Assembly: GCF_004919085.1 (NCBI RefSeq)
Contig: NZ_STGL01000003.1
Span: 719,124-783,123, forward strand
Length of the DNA stretch: 64,000 nucleotides
Direction of reading: 5' to 3'
DNA from: Nocardioides sp. GY 10127
Lineage (GTDB): Bacteria > Actinomycetota > Actinomycetes > Propionibacteriales > Nocardioidaceae
The translations under genes were made by a program, and so were the position numbers. The notes under the pieces are model-generated. The model did no database searches. It was not told the DNA's origin and saw only the letters and a list, made by a program, of their open reading frames with translations. Numbering within the stretch: position 1 is the first letter of the stretch; each line of letters opens with the position of its first letter. Shown here in pieces: positions 1 through 7,582 of this stretch.

Positions 1-1383
1 CACCCCAGCCCGGTGCCCTGCGGCGAGGACGTCGTGGTCGCGCCCGGCCCGCTCCTCCTGGCCGGCGTGCAGGAGGGGCCGGGCCTCGCGGTGCACCGCC
101 GACGGCACGGGCTCCTGGTGCCGCACGAGGAGGGCTTCCCGGACGCCGAGGCCCTGGCCGTCCTGGCCGAGCAGGTGCGCCTGCGCGGACGCGGCGGCGC
201 AGGCTTCCCGTTCGCCACCAAGCTGCGCCGGGTCGCCGAGCGCGGGGGTCGCCGGCGTCCGCCCGTGGTCGTCGTCAACGCCGCCGAGGGCGAGCCGGCC
301 AGCCACAAGGACGCCGCCCTCCTCCGCACGGTGCCCCACCTCGTCCTGGACGGGGCGGCGGCCGCCGCGCACGCCGTCGGCGCCCACGAGGTCCACGTGG
401 TCGTGCCCGCCGAGCGTCACCGGGTCGTCACCGCGCTGGCCGCCGCGCTGGCCGAGCGCCGCGAGACCGGCGACCCGGCGGACGTCACCGCCGACGCCAG
501 CCCGCTGCGCTGGCAGGTGCACGTGGCCGCGCCCCGGTTCGTCGCCGGCCAGGAGAGCGCCGTGCTCGAGCTCATCGCCGGTCGCGAGGGCCTGCCCGTG
601 CACCGCCGCGAGCCCGCCGCCGTGCGCGGCGTGCGAGGCCGGCCCACCCTGTTGTCCAACGCCGAGACCTTCGCCCACGTCGGGCTGCTGGCGCTGCACG
701 GCGCGGAGCCGGCCCTGGCCCACGGCACCGCCGAGGAGCCCGGCACCACGCTCGTCACCACCGTCCTCGTCACGCAGGACGGGTGCGCCGACCCGGTCGT
801 GCGCGAGGTGCCGTTCGGCACCTCGGTGGCCTCGCTGCTGCCCGTGCCCGGGGCCACGCCCGAGGTGGCGAGCGCCCCCGTGCCGGTACTGGTCGGCGGG
901 TTCCACGGGGCCTGGCTGACCGCGGCCGAGGCCGCCGAGGCGACCGTGAGCAGCACCGACCTCGCCCGCTTCGGCGCCCACCTCGGCGCCGGCGTCCTGC
1001 TCGTGCCCGGCACCGGCGTGTGCCCGCTCGGCCTCACCGACCGCATCCTCGGTCACCTCGCCGAGCAGTCCGCGGGCCGCTGCGGCCCCTGCGTCCACGG
1101 GCTCGGCTCCCTGGCGACCGCGTTCGGCGAGGTCACCTCCGGGCGCGAGGTGCCGAGCGGACCGGTCGCCGAGCTCGCCGCCGTCGTCGTCGGCCGTGGC
1201 GCGTGCGCGCACCCCGACGGCACCTCACGCCTCGTGGTCTCCGCGCTCCAGGCGCTGGCCGACGAGATCGACGCCCACTCCACCGGGAGCTGCCCGCCCG
1301 CCGAGTCGCGCCCCTTCTCCAGCCCGCGACCCGGCTCCCCCGGCAACCCGGGCGCCGGGGAGGAGCACCGATGGGCCTCCTGA
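1..1383 (+). CDS. NuoF-like flavo/iron-sulfur protein, copy 1 (5' end cut by window)
   Basis: Related to the NADH- and FMN-binding subunit of complex I (NuoF) and likely moves electrons between a nicotinamide or flavin and the small ferredoxin encoded next. Counting from the GTG at position 13, a glycine-rich GRGGAGFP loop lies near residue 59, an NAAEGEP segment near 89 (NuoF has NADEGEP), LSNAETF near 214, and a cysteine cluster RCGPC near 356 with a further Cys near 398. NuoF binds its 4Fe-4S cluster with four Cys; the first is Ala here. The frame stays open to the window edge, and the paralogue at 7579 has about ten more N-terminal residues, so the true start is probably outside. There are no other complex I genes nearby, so it is not part of a nuo operon. 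The 3' end overlaps the ferredoxin gene by 13 nt. Confidence 0.75.
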   Translation, partial: HPSPVPCGEDVVVAPGPLLLAGVQEGPGLAVHRRRHGLLVPHEEGFPDAEALAVLAEQVRLRGRGGAGFPFATKLRRVAERGGRRRPPVVVVNAAEGEPASHKDAALLRTVPHLVLDGAAAAAHAVGAHEVHVVVPAERHRVVTALAAALAERRETGDPADVTADASPLRWQVHVAAPRFVAGQESAVLELIAGREGLPVHRREPAAVRGVRGRPTLLSNAETFAHVGLLALHGAEPALAHGTAEEPGTTLVTTVLVTQDGCADPVVREVPFGTSVASLLPVPGATPEVASAPVPVLVGGFHGAWLTAAEAAEATVSSTDLARFGAHLGAGVLLVPGTGVCPLGLTDRILGHLAEQSAGRCGPCVHGLGSLATAFGEVTSGREVPSGPVAELAAVVVGRGACAHPDGTSRLVVSALQALADEIDAHSTGSCPPAESRPFSSPRPGSPGNPGAGEEHRWAS

Positions 1384-1601
1384 ACCGCCGTGCCCAACGC
1401 GGGGGCGTCACGCTCGAGGTGGACTTCTCGTCGTGCCGCGCCGCCGGACTGTGCCACGAGCTGCTGCCGGAGGTCATCGGGCTGGACGTGTGGGGCTACC
1501 CCGTCGTCGACGGCGCCCCGGTCCCGCCCGATCGGGTCCGCGAGGCGCGGGCCGCCGCGCGCGCCTGCCCGCGGCTGGCCCTGCGGGTCGTCGAGGCCTG
1601 A
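1371..1601 (+). CDS. small ferredoxin, 3Fe-4S type, copy 1
   Basis: A 76-residue protein with the spacing C-x5-C near the N-terminus (CRAAGLC) and ACP near the C-terminus, the three-cysteine arrangement of actinobacterial 3Fe-4S ferredoxins. It should be a cytoplasmic one-electron carrier. The ATG overlaps the end of the NuoF-like gene, so the pair is translationally coupled and the two proteins are probably direct redox partners. The same pairing recurs at 7579-9032 and the two ferredoxins are clearly paralogous (both have LPE, WGYP and CPRLALRVVE). No electron acceptor such as a P450 lies beside it. Confidence 0.8.
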   Translation: MGLLNRRAQRGGVTLEVDFSSCRAAGLCHELLPEVIGLDVWGYPVVDGAPVPPDRVREARAAARACPRLALRVVEA

Positions 1602-1634
1602 GCGCCTCCGCCCGTCGGGCTCATGTCGCGGCGA

Positions 1635-2381
1635 TCAGCCGGTCTCCACGGAGAACTGCGGGGTGCCCCCAGAGCAGCTCGCCCGGACCCGTGCCTCGCC
1701 CTCGGCCTCGCCCGTCCGCTCGAACTCGACCTCCACCCGCTCCGGGCCCGTGTCGTCGACCTGCGCCGACCACCCCGATGCCGGCGACGCACCGACCAGC
1801 GAGGCGGAGGCGCCCGTGCAGCGCACCGTCACCGTCCCGGCCGTGCCCGACCACGTCCGCTGCACCGACGTCGTCGACGTGCCGGCGCTGCTGCTCGACC
1901 CGCTGCCGGACCCACTGCCGGACCCGCTGCCGGACCCGCCGGACCCGCTGCCGGAGCCGCTGCCTGAACCCGAGCCCGAGCCGCTGGTGGAGGTGCCGGA
2001 GGCGGCCGACGCGCTGCGGGTCGCGGTGGCCGTGCCGCCGGGGCCCGAGCCGGAGCCGGAGCCCGCTGACGTGCTGGCCGCGGCGGTGGGCGCGGGCGTG
2101 GGCGAGGCGGTCGCTCCCGGACGTCGGGAGGCAGTCGGTCGGCGGGACGGCCGGGGCTTCGCCGACCTCGTCAGGCTCGCCCCCGCGGCGACCGTCGGCC
2201 CCTCGGACCCGGCTGCCGCCCCACCGGACCCCGCGCTGCCGCCCACGGCTGACGGCGCGTCCACGGAGCTCAGCACGCCATCACCCGCGCGGGAGATGAC
2301 GCCCCAGACCAAGCCGGACCCGAACGCGACCACGAGCAGCCAGATCGCGACGAGTCCGACGACCCTGCCTCGGAACCTCAC
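1635..2381 (-). CDS. membrane-anchored protein with Ser/Gly linker and C-terminal two-Cys domain
   Basis: Unrecognised protein of 248 residues. Residues about 8-28 form one hydrophobic segment (signal anchor), followed by an Ala/Ser/Pro stretch and a long Ser-Gly repeat linker, then a C-terminal domain of roughly 80 residues containing two Cys (VRC and ASC) that could form a disulfide outside the membrane. This looks like a small extracellular domain held off the membrane on a flexible stalk. It starts with GTG, divergent from the response regulator with only 35 bp between starts, and ends convergently 33 bp from ferredoxin copy 1. The shared short promoter region suggests it is a target or partner of the adjacent two-component system (inference). 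Confidence 0.6.
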   Translation of the reverse strand: MRFRGRVVGLVAIWLLVVAFGSGLVWGVISRAGDGVLSSVDAPSAVGGSAGSGGAAAGSEGPTVAAGASLTRSAKPRPSRRPTASRRPGATASPTPAPTAAASTSAGSGSGSGPGGTATATRSASAASGTSTSGSGSGSGSGSGSGSGGSGSGSGSGSGSGSSSSAGTSTTSVQRTWSGTAGTVTVRCTGASASLVGASPASGWSAQVDDTGPERVEVEFERTGEAEGEARVRASCSGGTPQFSVETG

Positions 2382-2403
2382 GGGCTGATCCTGTCCTGGG
2401 CGC

Positions 2404-2409
2404 TAGGTT
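2404..2409 (+). promoter_or_regulatory. -10 box of the response regulator gene, leaderless start
   Basis: TAGGTT followed by 7 nt and then the ATG at 2417, the spacing of a leaderless actinobacterial transcript. It supports ATG 2417 over the upstream TTG at 2408, which overlaps the box. Confidence 0.5.
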
Positions 2410-2416
2410 GCCGTCC

Positions 2417-3175
2417 ATGACGAGCATCCTCCTGGTGGAGGACGACGAGGCGATCCGCACCGCGGTCACGCGTGGCCTGCGCGAGCGCGGTCTGGCGGTG
2501 GCCTCGGCCCCGACCGGTCTGGCGGGGCTGGAGCACGTGCTGCGCGAGCACCCGGACGTCGTCCTGCTGGACCTCGGCCTGCCCGACGTCGACGGCCTCA
2601 CCCTGCTCTCCATGATCCGCGCGGCCAGCCAGGTGCCCGTGATCGTGCTGACCGCGCAGGACGACGACCCCACGATGGTCCGGGCGCTCGACGGCGGGGC
2701 GGACGACTACGTGGTCAAGCCCTTCGGCACCGACCAGGTGGCCGCCCGCATCCGCGCAGTGCTGCGGCGCGGCGGGGGCCCGTCGGCTCCGGCCGCTCCG
2801 GCCGCGCTCCGGGTGGGCGGCCTCGTCATCGCCGAGGGCGCCCGCACCGTCACGCTCGACGGACGTCCGGTGGAGCTGGCCCGCAAGGAGTTCGACGTCC
2901 TCCTGCTGCTGGCCCAGCGCCGGGGCCAGGTGGTGACCAAGCGCGAGCTGCTGGCGGAGGTGTGGCAGCAGGCGTACGGCGGCAGCGACCGCACGGTGGA
3001 CGTCCACCTCTCCTGGCTGCGCCGCAAGCTCGGCGAGACCGCGGCCGAACCGCGGTACCTCCACAGCGTGCGCGGCGTCGGCGTGCGCCTGGTCGACCCC
3101 GCCGACCAGGTCGACCGAGGTGACCAGGGTGAGGAGCCCACCCCGGAGCAGGAAGCGGGCGGGGACGCGGGCTGA
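2417..3175 (+). CDS. OmpR/PhoB-family response regulator
   Basis: DNA-binding response regulator of 252 residues. The receiver domain (1-118) has the acidic pair D9-D10, the phospho-acceptor D52 in LLDLGLPD, T79 and K101 in VKPFG. A winged-helix Trans_reg_C domain covers about 130-235, ending in RKLGE and RGVGVRL. The stop overlaps the start of the histidine kinase (TGATG), so both are made from one transcript. The last 15 residues are acidic and probably disordered. The start is ATG 2417. Targets are unknown; the divergent membrane protein and the nearby redox genes are the obvious candidates. Confidence 0.93.
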   Translation: MTSILLVEDDEAIRTAVTRGLRERGLAVASAPTGLAGLEHVLREHPDVVLLDLGLPDVDGLTLLSMIRAASQVPVIVLTAQDDDPTMVRALDGGADDYVVKPFGTDQVAARIRAVLRRGGGPSAPAAPAALRVGGLVIAEGARTVTLDGRPVELARKEFDVLLLLAQRRGQVVTKRELLAEVWQQAYGGSDRTVDVHLSWLRRKLGETAAEPRYLHSVRGVGVRLVDPADQVDRGDQGEEPTPEQEAGGDAG

Positions 3176-4476
3176 TGCGACGTCGGATCTCATGGCTGGT
3201 CGTCGCGACCACGTCGGCGGTGGTCGTCTCGTTCGTCGTGCCGCTGTGCCTGCTCGTGGCCACGCTCGCCGAGGACCGTGGCGTGGCCGCCGCCGAGCAG
3301 GAGGCTCGCAACGTGGCCCTGCTGCTGCCGACCCTGGACGACGACACCCAGGTCGCCGAGATGCTGGGCGGCCTGGCCGCCGACGGACCCACCACGAGCG
3401 TCCTCACGGCGAGCGGGACGCAGCTCGGCGGGGGCGCGACGATGACCGGCGCGGAGGTCGAGCGCGCGCTCGCCGGGGCCGCTTTCCGGGTCCAGGACGA
3501 CGCCGGCGTCCGGGTCTACCAGCCGGTGCTCACGACCGACGGCACGAGCGTCGTGCGCACCACGGTGACCACCGAGCAGCTGCACCAGGGGGTGACGCAG
3601 GCCTGGATCGGCATCGTGAGCCTGGGGCTGCTGCTGATGGCGGCCTCGGTCGCGATCGCGATGCGGCTCGGCCGGCGGATCAGTCGGCCGCTGCTGTCGG
3701 TGGCGACGACGGCCCACCGGCTGCGCGAGGGCGACCTGTCCGCCCGGGCGGAGGTCGTCGGCACCGAGGAGACACAGGAGCTCGCCCGCGCGCTCAACGG
3801 GCTCGCGGAACGCACCACCGAGCTGCTGGCCCACGAGCGGGCCGCCGTCGGCGACCTCTCCCACCGGCTGCGGACGCCCGTGACCGCGCTCCGCCTCGAT
3901 GCCGAGCAGGTCGCGGACCCGGAGCTGGCCGACCGGTTGCAGGAGCACATCGCCGTCCTCCAGCGCGGGATCGACGCGGTGGTCGCCGAGGCCCGGCGAC
4001 CGGTGCGGACCGACCTTGCCGCCCGGTGCGACGCGGTCTCGGTTGTGCGCGAGCGGCTCGCCTTCTGGGGGCCCCTGGCCGAGGACCAAGCGCGTCCCCT
4101 CGACGTCACGCTGCCCGACGGCACGCTGGCCGACGTGAAGCTGCCCGGCGTCAAGCTGTGGGTGCCCTTGCCCGTCGACGACCTGCGCGACCTGCTGGAC
4201 GTGCTGCTCGACAACGTCTTCGCCCACACCCCCGACGGCACGGCCCTCCGCGTCGCGGTGAGCAGCGCGGTGGAGCCGGGCGGGGGCGAGGCCGTTCGGA
4301 TCGAGGTCGCGGACGACGGGCCGGGGTTCTCCCCCGTGCGGGAGGAGCGCCCCGGCAGCACCGGCCTCGGGCTCGATCTCGCCGGCCGGACGGCCGCGTC
4401 GGTCGGCGGCCGCCTGGTCCGGCTGCCCGGCCCGGGCGCGGTGGTGCACGTCGTGCTCCCCCGCCTCCCGGGCTGA
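3175..4476 (+). CDS. sensor histidine kinase (HAMP, HisKA, HATPase_c)
   Basis: Membrane histidine kinase of 433 residues and cognate sensor of the preceding regulator. Transmembrane segments lie at about 8-31 and 143-164, enclosing a small extracytoplasmic sensor of about 110 residues; a HAMP linker follows (165-218). The H-box is SHRLRTP with phospho-acceptor H230. The ATPase domain has the N-box around LDNVFAHTP, the G1 box DDGPGF and the G2 box STGLGL. The sensor domain shows no recognisable ligand-binding family. The gene ends convergently, 25 bp from the Asp/Ser-rich protein gene on the other strand. Confidence 0.92.
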   Translation: MRRRISWLVVATTSAVVVSFVVPLCLLVATLAEDRGVAAAEQEARNVALLLPTLDDDTQVAEMLGGLAADGPTTSVLTASGTQLGGGATMTGAEVERALAGAAFRVQDDAGVRVYQPVLTTDGTSVVRTTVTTEQLHQGVTQAWIGIVSLGLLLMAASVAIAMRLGRRISRPLLSVATTAHRLREGDLSARAEVVGTEETQELARALNGLAERTTELLAHERAAVGDLSHRLRTPVTALRLDAEQVADPELADRLQEHIAVLQRGIDAVVAEARRPVRTDLAARCDAVSVVRERLAFWGPLAEDQARPLDVTLPDGTLADVKLPGVKLWVPLPVDDLRDLLDVLLDNVFAHTPDGTALRVAVSSAVEPGGGEAVRIEVADDGPGFSPVREERPGSTGLGLDLAGRTAASVGGRLVRLPGPGAVVHVVLPRLPG

Positions 4477-4501
4477 GCCGGTCCGCGAGGCGACGCCGAG
4501 G

Positions 4502-5233
4502 TCAGTCGTCGTCACCCTCGTCCTCGTCGGAGTCGTCGGAGTCGTCGGAGACGTCGGAGACGTCGCCGGAGTGGCCCGAGTCGTCGTCGGCCTCGTCCTG
4601 GCTGTCGTCGTCGGAGTCGTCGCCGCTGTCGTCGCCGCCCGTGCGGCCGCCGTGGTCGTCGCCGGCCGGGTCGTCGGAGCCACCGGAGCGCGTGCCGCCG
4701 TGGTCGTCGCCAGCGTCGTGGCCGGCGTCGTGGCCGGAGTCGTCGACCGAGTCGTCCGCCGAGTCGTCGGTCGAGTGACCCGTGGAGCCGGTGGAGTGGT
4801 CGTCGCCGGCGGGGTCGTCGCTGCCCCCGCCCGACGTACCGGTCGAGGAGCCGCCGGCCGAGGAGCCGGAGCGGGCCACCGCGACGCCCGCCGCGGCCGC
4901 GGGCGGGACGACGACGGTACGGACGACGTCCTTCACGCAGACCCCGTGCTCGAGCTCGTGGCCGCGTGGACAGGGTCGGAAGCGGACGACGGTGCGCACG
5001 TCCTGCTCGCCGGCGCGGTCACCGGCGGCACCCGCAGCCGGTGCGGCCGCCGCGGAGGAGGCGGACGTCGACGTGGCGGACGAGCCGGCGACGGCCTGCT
5101 CCCCGGCCGTGGCGCGGTAGGCGACGACGGCGCCGGCGAGGCCGACGCCGGTGGTCAGGACGACGACGGAGGTGGTGGCGAGCCGCAGCCGCCGGGCGAG
5201 GCCACCGAGGTGGCGGGTGATCTGGGAGGTCAT
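4502..5233 (-). CDS. signal-anchored protein with long Asp/Ser/Gly/His-rich C-terminal half
   Basis: Unrecognised protein of 243 residues. It has a basic N-terminus and one hydrophobic segment (about 17-41), then an Ala/Ser linker, a small conserved-looking block with two Cys about 13 residues apart (FRPCPRG and GVCVKD), and a second half that is almost only Asp, Ser, Gly, His and Glu. Such a tail is strongly acidic and could bind divalent metal ions; the interspersed His (DDHGG, SGHDAGHDAG) would allow transition-metal binding. No known domain is seen. It is transcribed divergently from the Lys/Asp-repeat protein at 5364, and the two share a promoter region with a perfect palindrome. Low-complexity composition makes homology calls unreliable. 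Confidence 0.6.
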   Translation of the reverse strand: MTSQITRHLGGLARRLRLATTSVVVLTTGVGLAGAVVAYRATAGEQAVAGSSATSTSASSAAAAPAAGAAGDRAGEQDVRTVVRFRPCPRGHELEHGVCVKDVVRTVVVPPAAAAGVAVARSGSSAGGSSTGTSGGGSDDPAGDDHSTGSTGHSTDDSADDSVDDSGHDAGHDAGDDHGGTRSGGSDDPAGDDHGGRTGGDDSGDDSDDDSQDEADDDSGHSGDVSDVSDDSDDSDEDEGDDD

Positions 5234-5280
5234 GGCCGCAGCCTGCGTGGCGGGGCGTCAGGCGCACCTCGCGCGGACCC

Positions 5281-5316
5281 TAAGTCCAGGTCAAGGAATC
5301 CCTTGACCTGGACTTA
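5281..5316. promoter_or_regulatory. perfect 16-bp inverted repeat in a divergent promoter (candidate operator)
   Basis: TAAGTCCAGGTCAAGG at 5281-5296 is exactly complementary to CCTTGACCTGGACTTA at 5301-5316, with a 4-nt AATC loop. It lies between the divergent starts at 5233 and 5364. The right arm contains TTGACC, which could double as a -35 box. Its symmetry suits a dimeric regulator; the nearby OmpR-type regulator normally binds direct repeats, so a different regulator is possible. A terminator is unlikely because neither flanking gene ends here. Confidence 0.55.
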
Positions 5317-5363
5317 TCAACGGCATGAGGACGTCTTGGCGCGCCCCCACCCACGCTGGCGCC

Positions 5364-6002
5364 ATGCCTTGGACCCCCCACCACCGCGACCGCTACCGCC
5401 TCGCGGTCACCGTGCTCACCGGCCTCGCCTCCGCCGGCGTGCTCGTGGGCACCGGCGCGCTCGCAGGCGCCGCCGCCCAGCAGCACCAGGACGAGCAGCA
5501 GGACCGGCCGGCACCGTCCGACGACCCGACGTCCGGCACCCCCCGAACGAAGGACCGCGCGAAGGACCGCGCCAAGGACCGGGCCAAGGACCGGGCCAAG
5601 GACCGGGCTGACGAGCACGCGAACGAGCGGCGGAGCAGGCGCGAGGGCGAGCGGGAGACCCGCCAGGAGGGCCGGAGGGAGAGTGTGGAGGACCGCGGCC
5701 GCGTGCAGGTCGTGTGGCGCCGCCACCCCACCCGGACCCGCGTGACCACCCGGTACGTCACCGCCGCAGGCGCGGGCGGCAGCACGGTGGTCACCCCGGC
5801 AGCGCCCGGCACCTCCGGGTCCGGCACCTCCGGGTCCGGCTCCTCCGGCTCCAGCTCCTCCGGGTCAACGGAATCCGGGTCCGCGGGCAGCTCGGGCGGC
5901 TCCGCCCCGGCGCCCGCACCTGCCCCCGCTCCTGCCCCGGCGCCGGCCCCCGCTCCCGCACCGGCTCCCGCGCCGCCCCCGCCGACGACGAGCGGCTCGT
6001 GA
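5364..6002 (+). CDS. secreted or anchored protein with KDRA repeats and Pro/Ala tail
   Basis: Unrecognised protein of 212 residues from the ATG at 5364 (an upstream in-frame ATG at 5325 lies next to the operator and is less likely). A hydrophobic segment at about 13-36 acts as signal or anchor. It is followed by about five tandem copies of the tetrapeptide KDRA, a charged Arg/Glu region, a short block with TRVTTRYVT, a Ser/Gly repeat region and a terminal Ala-Pro repeat. The layout mirrors the divergent protein at 4502: anchor, low complexity, and a small beta-rich block with VxTVV. The stop overlaps the GTG of the FMN transferase gene (GTGA), so it heads an operon with apbE. Confidence 0.55.
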   Translation: MPWTPHHRDRYRLAVTVLTGLASAGVLVGTGALAGAAAQQHQDEQQDRPAPSDDPTSGTPRTKDRAKDRAKDRAKDRAKDRADEHANERRSRREGERETRQEGRRESVEDRGRVQVVWRRHPTRTRVTTRYVTAAGAGGSTVVTPAAPGTSGSGTSGSGSSGSSSSGSTESGSAGSSGGSAPAPAPAPAPAPAPAPAPAPAPAPPPPTTSGS

Positions 6003-6931
6003 CCGGGCACGCGCGCTGGTCGGCGCTGGGCTGCGGTGTGCACCTCGTCGTCCTGGACGATCGAGAGCTGGCGGCGGCTCGACGACTCGTGGAGCAGGTG
6101 CTCCGCGACGTGGACGAGGTCGCCAGCAGGTTCCGGGCCGACAGCGACCTGTCCCGCGCCAACGCGGCCGCGGGCCGGTGGGTGCCCGTCGACCCGCTGC
6201 TCGTGGCCGCCACCCAGGTCGCGGTCGAGGCGGCCCGGCTCACCGACGGGCTCGTCCACCCCCTGCTCGGCCGGCCCCTGGCCGAGCTCGGGTATGACGC
6301 CGACCTGGGCGTCGTCCGGGCCCGCCCCGACGGGCACGTCACCCTCCTGCCCCACCGCGACCGACCGAGCCCGCCCCCGCTCCTGTCGTACGAGGAGATC
6401 GGCCTCGACCAGGACGGGGCGCTGAGGGTCCCGTCGGGCACGGCTCTCGACCTCGGGGCGACGGGCAAGGCCTGGTGCGCCGACCTCGCCGCCTCGGCGT
6501 TCGCGTCGGCGGGGCTCGGCCCGGCCGTCGTGTCCGTGGGCGGCGACGTCCGCGTGCACGGGGAGCGGGCGTTCGAGGTCGCCGTGGCGGAGGCGCCGGA
6601 CGGCCCGCCCGAGGACGCGCTCGGCCTGGCCGACGGCGGGCTCGCGACGTCCACCACGACCGTGCGTCGCTGGCGCCTCGGCGGCGTCGAGCGGCACCAC
6701 CTGCTGGACCCGCGCTCGGGGCTGCCGGTGTCCGGGCCGTGGCGGACGGCCACGGTCGCGGCTCCGACGGCGGTCGCGGCCAACACCGCCACCACCGCCG
6801 CGCTCGTGCTCGGTGCGGACGCGGCCCCCTGGCTGACCGCACGGCCCCACCTGGCCGTGGCGGCCCGGCTCGTGGGGCACGACGGCCAGGTCCACCGCCT
6901 CGGCTCGTGGCCGCGCGAGGTCGCGGCCTGA
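5999..6931 (+). CDS. apbE: FAD:protein FMN transferase (ApbE family)
   Basis: ApbE-type enzyme of 310 residues that transfers FMN from FAD to a Thr or Ser of a target protein, usually outside the cytoplasmic membrane. Family landmarks are SRFRADSDLSRAN at 43-55, DLGATGKAW at 151-159, the VGGD motif at 180-183, and HHLLDPRSG at 233-241. The C-terminal Mg-site segment reads ANTATTA rather than the classical ADALAT. No signal peptide or lipobox is evident on this protein. The GTG start overlaps the preceding stop. The gene sits directly ahead of a ferric-reductase-like membrane protein and the NuoF-like protein, a context typical of flavin-based transmembrane electron transfer. No substrate with an obvious flavinylation motif is encoded in the window. 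Confidence 0.85.
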   Translation: MTGHARWSALGCGVHLVVLDDRELAAARRLVEQVLRDVDEVASRFRADSDLSRANAAAGRWVPVDPLLVAATQVAVEAARLTDGLVHPLLGRPLAELGYDADLGVVRARPDGHVTLLPHRDRPSPPPLLSYEEIGLDQDGALRVPSGTALDLGATGKAWCADLAASAFASAGLGPAVVSVGGDVRVHGERAFEVAVAEAPDGPPEDALGLADGGLATSTTTVRRWRLGGVERHHLLDPRSGLPVSGPWRTATVAAPTAVAANTATTAALVLGADAAPWLTARPHLAVAARLVGHDGQVHRLGSWPREVAA

Positions 6932-6994
6932 GTACGCCCCTCCCGAGCCCCCTCTCCCCGAGACCCCCACCACCCCTCCGGATCGGACACCCCC

Positions 6995-7582
6995 ATGGAC
7001 CCCACCCTCCTCTGGTACCTCGACCGCAGCACCGGGCTGCTGCTCGTGCTGCTCCTCGGCGCGGTCACCGCGCTCGGCGTCCTCACCTCGGGCGGCCGGC
7101 CCGCCGGGAGGCTCCCCCGGTTCGCCACGCAGGCGCTGCACCGCAACCTCGCGCTGGTCTCGCTGGCGCTCCTGGCGGCGCACGTGCTCCTCGCCGTCGC
7201 GCACGAGTACGTGGACATCCGGCTCGTGGACGCCGTGCTGCCGGGCGTCGCCAGGTGGGAACCGCTCTGGCTGGGGCTGGGGACGATCGCGACGGACCTG
7301 ATCCTCGTCGTCGCCGTCACCTCCGGGCTGCGGGCGCGGCTGGGCGGGCGGTCGTGGCGAGCGGTCCACCTGTCCGCCTACGCCGCCTGGCTGCTGGGCA
7401 CCCTGCACGGGCTGGGGATCGGCACCGACCTCGGGTGGTCGTCCCTGACCGCTCCCTCGTGGGCCCAGGCGCCGTTCCTCGTCGGCGTCGCCCTCGTGGT
7501 CGCGGCCGTCGGCGTCCGGGTCGTCCGGCGGCCGGCCGGCGACGTCCTCGACCCCACCCCCACCGCGGGAGCCCTGCGATGA
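6995..7582 (+). CDS. ferric-reductase-like transmembrane protein (putative haem b carrier)
   Basis: A 195-residue membrane protein with about five or six hydrophobic helices. Histidines occur where this family binds haem: LHRN near 49, AAHVLLAV near 66, HLSAY near 128 and TLHGLG near 138. There is no cytoplasmic flavin or NAD domain, so it would depend on a separate donor, plausibly the NuoF-like protein encoded next, whose ATG overlaps this stop. Likely role: passing electrons through the membrane to an outside acceptor or flavoprotein. It could also be called a cytochrome b/b6-like protein. Confidence 0.75.
   Translation: MDPTLLWYLDRSTGLLLVLLLGAVTALGVLTSGGRPAGRLPRFATQALHRNLALVSLALLAAHVLLAVAHEYVDIRLVDAVLPGVARWEPLWLGLGTIATDLILVVAVTSGLRARLGGRSWRAVHLSAYAAWLLGTLHGLGIGTDLGWSSLTAPSWAQAPFLVGVALVVAAVGVRVVRRPAGDVLDPTPTAGALR

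Noticed and set aside
1635..6002. Flavinylated partner of ApbE among the surface proteins
   Set aside because: None of the three has a D-x-x-[ST]-G-A-[ST]-type flavinylation motif or an FMN-binding domain.
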